A stretch of 64,000 bases of DNA from Sphingomonas sp. So64.6b (GTDB lineage: Bacteria > Pseudomonadota > Alphaproteobacteria > Sphingomonadales > Sphingomonadaceae). Where the stretch lies: positions 2,046,001 to 2,110,000 of the forward strand of contig NZ_CP048817.1 of assembly GCF_014171475.1 (NCBI RefSeq), read 5' to 3'. Position 1 is the stretch's first letter, and every line of letters starts with the position of its first letter. The position numbers were made by a program, and so were the translations under genes. This document shows positions 1-9,801 of this stretch, piece by piece. The notes below the pieces were generated by a model, which saw only the letters and a program-made list of their open reading frames with translations, was not told where the DNA came from and did not search any database.

Positions 1-1
1 C

Positions 2-391
2 GCCCGCGAATTGCGCGCCAACGCTACTGATGCCGAGCGCCGGCTCTGGGCGCATCTCAGCGCGCGAAAAATCGCGGGCGCCCGTTTTAATCGCCAAGTG
101 CCGATCGGTCCGTTCATCTGCGATTTCGTCTCACGCGGCGCGAAGCTGGTGATTGAGGTCGATGGCGGCCAGCATGACTGGAATGCCGAAACTGACCGCA
201 CGCGAACCCGTTATATAGAATCACATGGATTTCGCGTCATTCGGTTCTGGAACAATGACGTGATGGAGAGCATCGAAGGCGTGGTGGCCAAAATTGAGCA
301 AGCATTGGCGGACAGGCCCTCCCCCAACCCCTCCCGCGAGCGGGAGGGGAGCTTTGGTGCGCGCTCCACGATCGTCGGGGACAAATCGTGA
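2..391 (+). CDS. DUF559 domain protein (restriction-endonuclease-like fold), 5' end outside window
   Basis: The reading frame is open to the left edge, and its first residues (ARELRANATDAERRLW) already match the family start, so only a few N-terminal residues are missing. DUF559 proteins have a Vsr/very-short-patch-repair-like nuclease fold. Visible motifs are the RRLWAHL helix, RQVPIGPFICDFV, the VIEVDGGQH strand with its acidic residue, and the RVIRFWNNDVM end. Biological role is unknown. The last ~25 residues are proline/arginine-rich and are encoded by a REP-type palindrome, so they are probably a late addition. The stop overlaps the dnaG start (GTGA), suggesting translational coupling. 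Confidence 0.8.
   Translation, partial: ARELRANATDAERRLWAHLSARKIAGARFNRQVPIGPFICDFVSRGAKLVIEVDGGQHDWNAETDRTRTRYIESHGFRVIRFWNNDVMESIEGVVAKIEQALADRPSPNPSREREGSFGARSTIVGDKS
328..349. repeat. REP-type palindrome inside the 3' end of the DUF559 gene
   Basis: A perfect 10-bp inverted repeat, CCCCTCCCGC and GCGGGAGGGG, separated by GA. It lies in coding sequence about 40 bp before dnaG. Similar GC-rich palindromes are common between sphingomonad genes. It could fold in mRNA just before the dnaG start, but it has no U-run, so a terminator role is unlikely. Confidence 0.7.
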
Positions 392-2300
392 GTCTTTCCC
401 CGCAATTCCTCGATGAGCTCCGCACCCGCACGCTCCTGTCGGCGCTGATCGGGCGCACCACCAAACTGCAAAAGGCCGGCAAGGAGTATCGCGCCTGCTG
501 TCCGTTCCACAATGAGAAGACGCCGAGCTTCTATGTCAACGACGACAAGGGCTTTTATCACTGCTTCGGCTGCTCGGCGCATGGCGATGCGATCAAATGG
601 CTGACCGACCAGCGCGGGCTACCGTTCATGGATGCGGTCAAGGAGCTTGCCCAGGCCGCCGGCATGGAATTGCCCGCGATGGACCGGCAATCGGCGGAGA
701 AGGCCGAGCGCGCCAAGGGGCTGCATGAGGTTTGTGCCGATGCCGCGACCTGGTTCACCGACCAGCTGAACGGCATCGCCGGCGCCGAAGCGCGCGCGAT
801 CCTCGAAAAGCGCGGCATCAAGGCGGCGACCGCCAAGGAGTTCTCGCTTGGTTTCGCCCCCGATTCGCGCGGCAAGCTGAAGGATGCGCTGAAAGACTAT
901 GGCGATCCGCTGCTGGTCGAGTCCGGCCTGCTGATTTCGGTCGAAGGCAAGGAGCCGTACGATCGCTTCCGTGGCCGGCTGATGATCCCGATCCGCGACC
1001 CGCGCGGGCGCACGGTGGCGTTTGGCGGGCGGATCATTGGGGATGGTGAGCCGAAATATCTCAACTCGCCGGAAACGCCGCTCTTCGACAAGGGGCGCAC
1101 GCTCTACAATCTCGACAAGGCCGCCGCCGCGAGCCGCAAGGCGAACCGGATCCTCGTCGTGGAGGGTTATATGGACGTCATCGCGCTCGCCCAGGCCGGT
1201 TTCGGCGAGGCGGTCGCGCCGCTCGGCACCGCGTTGACCGAGGCGCAGCTCGAACGGCTATGGCGCCTGTCCGACGTGCCGATCCTGTGCTTCGATGGCG
1301 ATTCGGCCGGGCAAAAGGCCGCGATCCGCGCCGCCAACCGCGCCATGCCGATGCTCGGCCCGGGCCGCAGCCTCGCCTTCGTGACTTTACCCGAAGGCCA
1401 GGACCCCGACGATCTGGTCCGCGCCAAGGGCGCGCCTGCGTTCGAGGCACTGATCCAGGCCGCCGAACCTTTGGTCGATCGGCTCTGGTCGCATGAACTC
1501 GCCGCCGAGCCGCTCAACACGCCTGAACAAAAGGCCGGGTTCAAGCGGCGCTTCACCGAACTGGCCAATGCGATCGCCGATCAGGACGTGCGCACCGAAT
1601 ATCTTGCCGAATTCCGCCGTCGCTTCGAAAAACTTTATGAGCGCGAGCGCAAGGAATGGACGCCGCGCCCGCCCTTCCAGCCGGGCAAGCGCGGCGGCCC
1701 CAAGGACAAGTGGAAAGCGCCGATCGGCCCCGTCTCCGAACGCGTAAAAGGTGTCGGCGTCACCGGTATCGACCGGATCCTGGCCAAGGCGGTGCTCGCC
1801 GGCCTGATTCGTCATCCAGCCGAAATCGCGCGGCACATGGAGGTTCTCGGATCACTGAAACTGGCCGATGGCGCGCTTGGGCGATTGTTCGAAGCAGTGA
1901 TAGATTTGGCGGTCGAAGATGCAAATAATGGCGGGGCGCTTGATAGCGAGGGCCTTCTCACCATATTGGCGTCATCTGAATTTGATATAATCGCGCACGA
2001 CCTGCTGCGGGCCGATCAATTATCGTGTTCGTTTACGCAAAAGGATGCAGAGCCGGAAAGGGCTCGCGACGACCTCGACGAGGCGATCGCGATCCTGGTG
2101 GCTCGACCTGAAGTGGATGCGGCACTGGCCGAGGCAACGGCGACGATGCAGGCGCGTTATTCTGATGCGGCGTTCGATTGGAACGCGGCATACGAACGAC
2201 AGATCGCGCTGGTGAAGGAACAACAGGCGCTCGACGCTCGGCTTGCAAATCTGGTGCAGGCGAACGAAGACGCCAGGGCTTTTAGTACCGAGGGCAATTA

Positions 2301-2301
<1 letters not shown>
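388..2301 (+). CDS. dnaG: DNA primase DnaG
   Basis: Synthesises RNA primers at the replication fork together with the replicative helicase. The 637-residue length is normal for the family. The N-terminal CHC2 zinc finger is visible as C38-x2-H41 and C59-x2-C62 (CPFH, HCFGC). The TOPRIM catalytic domain follows, with [10 protein letters not shown] near residue 258 and the acidic FDGDSAGQ motif near residue 304. The C-terminal ~200 residues match the helicase-binding region in position and are less conserved. The GTG start overlaps the upstream DUF559 stop by four bases, and the stop shares one base with the rpoD ATG. This is the alphaproteobacterial form of the dnaG-rpoD macromolecular synthesis unit. 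Confidence 0.97.
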
Positions 2302-4331
<2,030 letters not shown>

Positions 4332-4386
4332 TCGTCTCGCCAACAGGCCGGGCACGTCAACGATACTGCCGGCGACGGCCGCACAC

Positions 4387-4426
4387 AGAGCCGGACAGGG
4401 TGCCATCAAGGCCCCTGGCCGGCTCT
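4387..4426 (+). terminator. Probable rpoD transcription terminator
   Basis: An 8-bp stem (AGAGCCGG/CCGGCTCT) extended inward by CAGGG/CCCTG, 55 bp after the rpoD stop. Only three T residues follow, so it is a weak intrinsic terminator or a 3'-end stabilising hairpin. Confidence 0.55.
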
Positions 4427-4449
4427 TTCGCATATGCATCATTTGAGGC

Positions 4450-4534
4450 GGGACGTGCCGCACGGCGTTCGGTCAGCGGTCGCAATGAAACCCCGGCGGA
4501 AGGGGACCATTCTTCCGCCGGGGCCGCACGTCCC
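4450..4534. ncRNA. Candidate structured RNA in the rpoD downstream gap
   Basis: The 515-bp gap between rpoD and the PAS gene contains a nested structure. A closing stem GGGACGTGC/GCACGTCCC (9 bp) encloses a perfect 12-bp stem CCCCGGCGGAAG/CTTCCGCCGGGG with a 9-nt loop, plus a shorter internal GC-rich hairpin. No reading frame in the gap looks coding. Strand and function are unknown. It could be a small RNA, an untranslated-region element or a DNA-level cruciform. I do not recognise a named RNA family. Confidence 0.35.
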
Positions 4535-4756
4535 CCGTTGGGAAGATGTGCCGGCCATTGTGCCGAGCGCGCGGGATGTGCGCCAGGCTAAAGGACCTCG
4601 GCCCGGGATGCCCGGCGCCTGCCGTTCTCCCTGCCGTGGTCTTGTTGTAGAATAGCTATCTTTACCGTGACGGAACCATGCGCCGGCGGCTAAATTCATA
4701 TTTTGCGACGCCGGATCAACGATCTCCGCAGCTTTTGGAGTGAACTTGGTCCATTA

Positions 4757-4771
4757 CGGAGGAATTCTCCG
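4757..4771. promoter_or_regulatory. Palindrome upstream of the Phd/PAS regulator
   Basis: Inverted repeat CGGAG-GAATT-CTCCG centred about 80 bp before the PAS gene. It has the size of a dimer operator and could be the site of the downstream Phd-like protein. No experimental support. Confidence 0.3.
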
Positions 4772-4846
4772 ATAACCATGTAGCGATCTCGACCGCTTTG
4801 GATGGATCGCCTTGCGCCGATCGATCGGGAGGGTCTCAATCACGCC

Positions 4847-5755
4847 ATGAACACCACCGCAGAGATCATTTCGTTCGATCCGCCCCGTGATCATATCGTC
4901 ACCGCATCGGATCTCGTCCGCCATTTCGGTATCTGGCAGGAGCGCGCGATGCGCTCGCCAATCTATATACTGCATCGCGGCCGACCCCGGCTGATCCTGA
5001 CCTCGGTCGATGTGATGGACGCACTGTGCGCACCGCACGCCGCCGGTGCCGGTGATCGCGACATGGGCATCACAGCGTTGCTTGATGCGGTCGACGATAT
5101 GATCGTCATCGCCGATGCCGATCTGCGCATCACCGCGGCCAGCCGGTCCGCACGCGGTTATTTTGGCGCATCGGTCGAACCGGGCCGTGCGATCGACCTG
5201 ATCGGACCGGATGCCGCGCGTCTTTTCCTCGCCGAGGCGATCCACCGCGTCGCAAGCTCCGGACTTGAGGAATCGCTCGACTTGCCCTCGGCCCGCTATG
5301 GCAATCGCAGCCTGACGATCGCGATCAAGCCGCATCCCGGCGGCGTGGCGTTGTTCGTCCATGACGTGACCGTCACCAGCGATCTGCGCGATGCCGAGGC
5401 CGAACACCGCGCCACCAGCGAGACGATCGCCGCGATCCCGGGTATGGCCAGCGTGCGGATCAACCTGCGTGGTTATATCGACCGGCCCGACGCGCCGCTC
5501 GCGGGCCTTTCCGGCCTGTCGACCGAGGCCTTGTCCAGCGTCCGCTTCGTGACGCTGCTCGACATCGCTTCGCGTGTTGCGGTGGCAGAATCGATCGAGG
5601 AGGTGATCGCCGGTGGTCACCCGCGGGCAGTCGCCGGCACGCTGTTGGTCAATCGTGGCGAGCCCGTGCCGGTCCGAATCGGCCTGGCCGCGCTGCGGCG
5701 CGGTGCGGCGATCGAGGCGGTATCGGCGATGATCGTCTCACAACAGGCAGCGTGA
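4847..5755 (+). CDS. Phd/YefM-like N-terminal domain fused to PAS sensor domain(s)
   Basis: A 302-residue protein. Residues ~15-60 (VTASDLVRHFG..., HRGRPRLILTSVDVMDAL) match the prevent-host-death/YefM antitoxin fold, a DNA-binding domain that normally autoregulates toxin-antitoxin operons. Residues ~75-175 look like a PAS sensor domain (ALLDAVDDMIVIADADLRITAASRSA), ending at a short helical linker (VTSDLRDAEAEHRA). The last ~115 residues may be a second, degenerate PAS domain. No toxin gene is adjacent. The likely role is an orphan transcription regulator that senses a small molecule, redox state or light. An upstream in-frame ATG at 4802 would add 15 residues. The start here is preferred because family-like sequence begins there and GGGAGGG lies 13 bp upstream, which is a rather long spacing. 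Confidence 0.7.
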   Translation: MNTTAEIISFDPPRDHIVTASDLVRHFGIWQERAMRSPIYILHRGRPRLILTSVDVMDALCAPHAAGAGDRDMGITALLDAVDDMIVIADADLRITAASRSARGYFGASVEPGRAIDLIGPDAARLFLAEAIHRVASSGLEESLDLPSARYGNRSLTIAIKPHPGGVALFVHDVTVTSDLRDAEAEHRATSETIAAIPGMASVRINLRGYIDRPDAPLAGLSGLSTEALSSVRFVTLLDIASRVAVAESIEEVIAGGHPRAVAGTLLVNRGEPVPVRIGLAALRRGAAIEAVSAMIVSQQAA

Positions 5756-5879
5756 GCGGTCCACCAATCAGCCCGCGCCCAGGCACGCTGGCTCAAGCAA
5801 TGTAGTTGAGACAGGCTTAATCGCTAATACACCAGGTCTTTACGTGCTTCGGTATATCCACTGACCCGACAGAGAGGTT

Positions 5880-5901
5880 CGAGCCGGTATTGTCCGGCTC
5901 G
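5880..5901. promoter_or_regulatory. Hairpin 22 bp before the next start codon
   Basis: Perfect 8-bp inverted repeat CGAGCCGG/CCGGCTCG with a 6-nt loop, in the 5' leader of the following hypothetical gene. It could be an operator, or a terminator for the upstream gene; it has no T-run. Confidence 0.3.
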
Positions 5902-5923
5902 TACACACAGCACTCGGGGAAAC

Positions 5924-6589
5924 ATGGCTTTCGATTCGGCACACAGCTTAAGGCGCGACAGCGGTTGGGGGGTCATTGCCCTGCTCGCTGACGCCGATGG
6001 CAGCGCGACGCATCCGATGCCGCGAACCCTTGCCAAGCGGCAAGTCGCGGTGCGCGATTTCGCAGATTGCGTCCATACGCTCTGTGCGCTCCACGGCGCG
6101 CATCCCGGCGTGATCGATCTTGCCGCGAGCCGCAACGCACAACCGCGGGCGCTCGACTGGCTGGTCGAAGCGGCCGACGGCTTCGCGGTGGAACGCAATT
6201 ATCTCGCCACGCTTACCGCCGCTGCGGGCCCCCTGCCCTCCACACCCGGTCAGGCCGAATCCGAAGCGGCCGTGGTCGGCCAGCGCCACGCGCTGGAAAT
6301 GCTCGCCCAGTCCGAACGCGCCGGCTGCGCAACCGGTGCAGCGATCGCGCTGATACTCGACTGGAAAGCGATCCGCGTCACGCTGGACGCCGCCGCCGAC
6401 CGGTTCGGCGTCACGCCCCCGCCCTCGGCGCTGCCGATCGAAGCCGAGATCGCCACCGTAGCCGCTTCGCTTGGCGAAACACCCGGTGTCGAACGCGCGA
6501 TGGCATTCGGCGCGCAGCAATTGCTCGCTCAGCATCGCGGGCTCTGGGACTTGCTCGAAGCCCGAGCGAGCGCACGCGATCATCTATAA
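5924..6589 (+). CDS. Conserved hypothetical protein, helical
   Basis: A 221-residue alanine-rich protein I do not recognise. It has no signal peptide and no membrane segment, and secondary structure by eye is largely alpha-helical. Recognisable stretches are RDFADCVHTLCALHGAHPGVID near residue 45, DWLVEAADGFAVERNYLATL near 80 and HALEMLAQSERAGCATGAAIAL near 125. A GGGGAA ribosome site precedes the ATG. Its position beside the MoxR gene suggests vertical inheritance, but nothing indicates a function. Codon use resembles its neighbours, so it is very probably a real gene. Confidence 0.7.
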   Translation: MAFDSAHSLRRDSGWGVIALLADADGSATHPMPRTLAKRQVAVRDFADCVHTLCALHGAHPGVIDLAASRNAQPRALDWLVEAADGFAVERNYLATLTAAAGPLPSTPGQAESEAAVVGQRHALEMLAQSERAGCATGAAIALILDWKAIRVTLDAAADRFGVTPPPSALPIEAEIATVAASLGETPGVERAMAFGAQQLLAQHRGLWDLLEARASARDHL

Positions 6590-6670
6590 TCGCTAAAATA
6601 GCGCGCTTGCGCCGCGGGCCTAAACCCCTCTATCGCCAAACCCGGTATTCAAATGAAACGGGATTGCGGC

Positions 6671-7525
6671 ATGAAGCGCTTCGAGGGCACCCAGAGTTAT
6701 GTCGCGACCGACGATCTGAAGGTCGCGGTCAACGCGGCGGTCACGCTGCGTCGCCCACTGCTGGTCAAAGGCGAGCCCGGCACCGGCAAGACCGTCCTCG
6801 CTTATGAAATCGCCAAGGCGATCGATGCCGAGTTGATCGAGTGGAACATCAAGTCCACCACCAAGGCGCAGCAGGGCCTGTACGAATATGACGCGGTCGC
6901 CCGGCTGCGCGACGGTCAGCTCGGCGACGAGCGCGTCCACGACATCGGAAACTATATCCGCCGCGGCAAATTATGGGAGGCGTTCACCCGTCCCAAGCCG
7001 CCGGTGCTGCTGATCGACGAGATCGACAAGGCGGACATCGAATTCCCCAACGACCTGCTCCAGGAACTCGATCGCATGGAATTCCATGTCTATGAGACCA
7101 AGGAGACGGTGAAAGCGGCGGAACGTCCGATCGTCGTGATCACCTCGAACAACGAAAAGGAATTGCCCGACGCGTTTCTGCGTCGCTGCTTCTTCCATTA
7201 TATCAAATTCCCGGACCGCGACACGATGCAGGCGATCATCGACGTCCATTTCCCTGGAATCCAGAAGATCCTGGTCAACAAGGCGATGGACATTTTCTAC
7301 GACGTTCGCGACGTGCCCGGCCTGAAGAAGAAGCCCAGCACCAGCGAGCTCCTCGACTGGCTCAAGCTGTTGCTGCACGAGGACATGCCGCTTGAGGTGC
7401 TGCAGAACCGCGATCCGACCAAGGCGATCCCGCCGCTGCACGGCGCGCTGCTCAAGAACGAGCAGGACGTGATGCTGTTCGAACGCCTCGCCTTCATGGC
7501 CAAGCGGCAGCAGAACAAGGGCTAA
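6671..7525 (+). CDS. MoxR-type AAA+ ATPase
   Basis: A 284-residue cytoplasmic AAA+ ATPase. Walker A is GEPGTGKT (about residue 35), Walker B is LLIDEIDKAD, and sensor 1 is VVITSNNEKELPDAFLRRC. MoxR ATPases act as chaperones in maturing metalloenzymes or complexes, paired with a von Willebrand A (VWA) protein. The CoxE-like VWA partner lies 2.3 kb downstream on the same strand (9802-10980), separated by three exported-protein genes. An earlier ATG at 6653 is in frame. The one used here starts MKRFEGTQSYVATDDL, which is the usual family N-terminus. Confidence 0.9.
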   Translation: MKRFEGTQSYVATDDLKVAVNAAVTLRRPLLVKGEPGTGKTVLAYEIAKAIDAELIEWNIKSTTKAQQGLYEYDAVARLRDGQLGDERVHDIGNYIRRGKLWEAFTRPKPPVLLIDEIDKADIEFPNDLLQELDRMEFHVYETKETVKAAERPIVVITSNNEKELPDAFLRRCFFHYIKFPDRDTMQAIIDVHFPGIQKILVNKAMDIFYDVRDVPGLKKKPSTSELLDWLKLLLHEDMPLEVLQNRDPTKAIPPLHGALLKNEQDVMLFERLAFMAKRQQNKG

Positions 7526-7640
7526 GCCCTGGCGACCACCCTTCCGACGCTCGACCGGTGAAAATCGACGCTCGGCCGACATTTAATTGCCGCCCGGCGC
7601 GATTGAGCTAGCCAGACGCCCTGTTCAAGGGAGTTTCGCC

Positions 7641-7910
7641 ATGCGGATTCTGCAAGTGCCGCTCTTTCTCCTGGCCGGCATATGTGCGGCCGGGTCGGCG
7701 ACAGCGGAACAGTCAGGTGGCTCCGCAAGCGCAAAGCCGGCAAAGGAAAAGAAGATTTGCCGCCCGATCGTCGGAACGGGCACGATCCTGTCGCGCTCCT
7801 TCTGTCTCAGCAAGGCGGAATGGGAGGAATTCGACGCTCGCAACGAAGCGGATGTCGAGACGGTGCGGCGGTCGAGAGGATCAGGCATGGACAGATACCC
7901 GGCCAAATGA
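7641..7910 (+). CDS. Small exported hypothetical protein
   Basis: An 89-residue protein with a signal peptide (MRILQVPLFLLAGICAAGSATA, cleavage after ATA). The mature part has the pattern KICRPIVGTGTILSRSFCLSKAEWEEF: two cysteines 17 apart that could form a disulfide. Short periplasmic proteins with this ICR-...-TGT-...-C-...-EWE pattern are frequent in sphingomonads and have no known function. AAGGGAG lies 7 bp before the ATG, which decides this start over an upstream in-frame codon. Confidence 0.7.
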   Translation: MRILQVPLFLLAGICAAGSATAEQSGGSASAKPAKEKKICRPIVGTGTILSRSFCLSKAEWEEFDARNEADVETVRRSRGSGMDRYPAK

Positions 7911-8009
7911 CGATACGGATGACATCCCGCTCATGTCGCGTTCGAGGCGATCGGCCATGATGGTAACCAGCTTCTAAACCACGCCTCCGAACGCTTTCAC
8001 CACGCGAAA

Positions 8010-8027
8010 CCGGCAAGGATTTGCCGG
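8010..8027 (+). promoter_or_regulatory. Hairpin carrying the ribosome binding site of the CHAP gene
   Basis: Perfect 7-bp stem CCGGCAA/TTGCCGG with a GGAT loop, ending one base before the ATG. The AAGGA Shine-Dalgarno lies partly in the loop, so folding could control translation. Confidence 0.45.
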
Positions 8028-8028
8028 T

Positions 8029-8604
8029 ATGGGACGCTTATCTTCCCGCCTTGTATGGCTCGCCGTCGCGGTTTCGACCGTCAGCACCCCCGTGGGCGCA
8101 ACATCCCTGCTCGATTATGTCGGCGAATGCGTCCCCTTTGCGCGCGCCGCGTCGGGCATTCAGATCTATGGCGATGCTTGGACGTGGTGGAACGCGGCCG
8201 AAGGCAAATACCGACGCGGCGACACCCCGAAGGTCGGGGCGGTCATCGTCTTTCGCCAATCCTCGCGATTGCGCCTCGGCCATGTCGCGGTAATCAGCCG
8301 CGTCGTCACCAAACGCGTGGTGATGGTCACCCACGCCAACTGGTCGCGCCAGAATGGCGAGCGCGGTCATGCCGAGCAGGACGTGACCCTGACCGATGTT
8401 TCGGCCGATAACGACTGGAGTGAAGTGAAGGTCTGGTACCGCGACACCGATGGTCTCGGCAGTACTGCCTATCCGGTTTACGGCTTCATCTACGGCATGC
8501 CGGACAAGACCGCCGGCCGGGCCGTCACCAAGGCGCATGCGGCGCCTGAGCTCAGCGGCAACGACCCCGACTATGTCGGCGCATTGATCGACGTCTATCG
8601 CTGA
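8029..8604 (+). CDS. Exported CHAP-domain amidase/peptidase
   Basis: A 191-residue protein with a signal peptide (first ~24 residues, ending VGA). It has the CHAP cysteine-peptidase triad: Cys34 in GECVPFAR, His85 in GHVAVI and Asn104 in HANW. CHAP enzymes usually cut peptidoglycan stem peptides or cross-bridges, so a role in the periplasmic cell wall is likely. The spacing of C, H and N fits the NlpC/P60-CHAP superfamily. The C-terminal ~40 residues have no recognisable domain. The leader hairpin may regulate its translation. Confidence 0.85.
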   Translation: MGRLSSRLVWLAVAVSTVSTPVGATSLLDYVGECVPFARAASGIQIYGDAWTWWNAAEGKYRRGDTPKVGAVIVFRQSSRLRLGHVAVISRVVTKRVVMVTHANWSRQNGERGHAEQDVTLTDVSADNDWSEVKVWYRDTDGLGSTAYPVYGFIYGMPDKTAGRAVTKAHAAPELSGNDPDYVGALIDVYR

Positions 8605-8663
8605 TCCGCTTGCGCGAACCGGCCGGCTCCGGCACGCTATCCCAGCAACAGGGAGAAGCTTGG

Positions 8664-9779
8664 ATGAGATTGTTGGTCGTCGGTGTTCAGGTGGCTGCGG
8701 TGCTCTTCTTTTCGGCGCCCGCCGTAGCAGCCAAGAAAACACCGCTGAGCTGGCAAGCCTCGGGCAACCGTATGGCGCTGCCGACCGCGCATCTTTCATT
8801 ATCCAAAACCGCCGGTCCGGCGGTGATGACCGAAACCCATGAATTCTCTCACAAAGGCGAGGGATTGGACAATGTCGCGCAATTCGAAACGGCTGACCGC
8901 AAAATCTTCGGCACGGTTTATGTCTATCTGCCGGCCTATCCCGACGCTGCGCTGACCGCGTATCAAACCGATAGAAGTATCCGCGATCGGTTCGGCGCGA
9001 TCACCTTCACTGATCAGAGCGTGGTCGCATTGGATGGGCGCCCCGGTACCGTTATTCGTCTGGTTTATTCCGACGGCAGGGCCGAAAAGGTCAATGGTGG
9101 GGAGCCTGTTGCAACCGCAGCAGCGTTTCTGCGTGTGTCGGGATGGATCGTGAAGCTGCGCGCAAGCGGCCCCGCAGAGCGCCGGTCTGAGGTCATCGCC
9201 GTACTCGACGGGCTTATCGCAGGGCTGCGCATCGACAAGGGCGCCTATGTCCATCGGGTCAGCCTGTTTCAGCTCGCCGCACCCTGCCCCGCCGCCGATC
9301 GTCCAGCGGCGGTCTCCCCCAAAACTGAAAAAACTTCGGCCCGAGTTCTTGGCGCTGCAATGAACTCTGCCGTCATCACGATAGATCCCAAGGGCAAGAA
9401 GGACGATCTTCCCCGGCCATTCCCAAATAACGGTCTCCAGCCGGCCTGTGTGCGCGGCACCGTCAAATATGGGGATAGCTCGATCGACTTGCTTCAACCG
9501 GTCGGATCGGCGGATCCGGATACGATTGTCGGCGTCATTAACGATGCCGGATCGATGCTAGTCATCGAAAAAGCGCTCATTCCGCCCGGTTATGATTTCA
9601 AGATGACTCAGATCGGCGTCGCAAACGTCTATGGCAGTTATGATGCCATTCCGTCAGTCACCCAGATAAACGCGCTTTTCTCCGGCACGACGACGGAGGG
9701 TACGGCGCGCCAGGCAAGCGTGAAGTTCCTAGCGACCGGTGACACCCGCATGGATATCGTCATGGACGGCGCGAAATGA
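8664..9779 (+). CDS. Exported hypothetical protein
   Basis: A 371-residue protein of unknown function. The first ~22 residues (MRLLVVGVQVAAVLFFSAPAVA) are a signal peptide. The mature protein is predicted mostly beta, with one probable disulfide (LAAPCPAAD and GLQPACVRG). No catalytic motif is recognisable. GGGAG lies 8 bp before the ATG, which decides this start over an in-frame TTG at 8610. It sits between the CHAP gene and the VWA gene, 22 bp before the latter, so it may be co-transcribed with the MoxR/VWA pair. Confidence 0.65.
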   Translation: MRLLVVGVQVAAVLFFSAPAVAAKKTPLSWQASGNRMALPTAHLSLSKTAGPAVMTETHEFSHKGEGLDNVAQFETADRKIFGTVYVYLPAYPDAALTAYQTDRSIRDRFGAITFTDQSVVALDGRPGTVIRLVYSDGRAEKVNGGEPVATAAAFLRVSGWIVKLRASGPAERRSEVIAVLDGLIAGLRIDKGAYVHRVSLFQLAAPCPAADRPAAVSPKTEKTSARVLGAAMNSAVITIDPKGKKDDLPRPFPNNGLQPACVRGTVKYGDSSIDLLQPVGSADPDTIVGVINDAGSMLVIEKALIPPGYDFKMTQIGVANVYGSYDAIPSVTQINALFSGTTTEGTARQASVKFLATGDTRMDIVMDGAK

Positions 9780-9801
9780 CCTCGCCGGTGAAGGATTCAC
9801 G

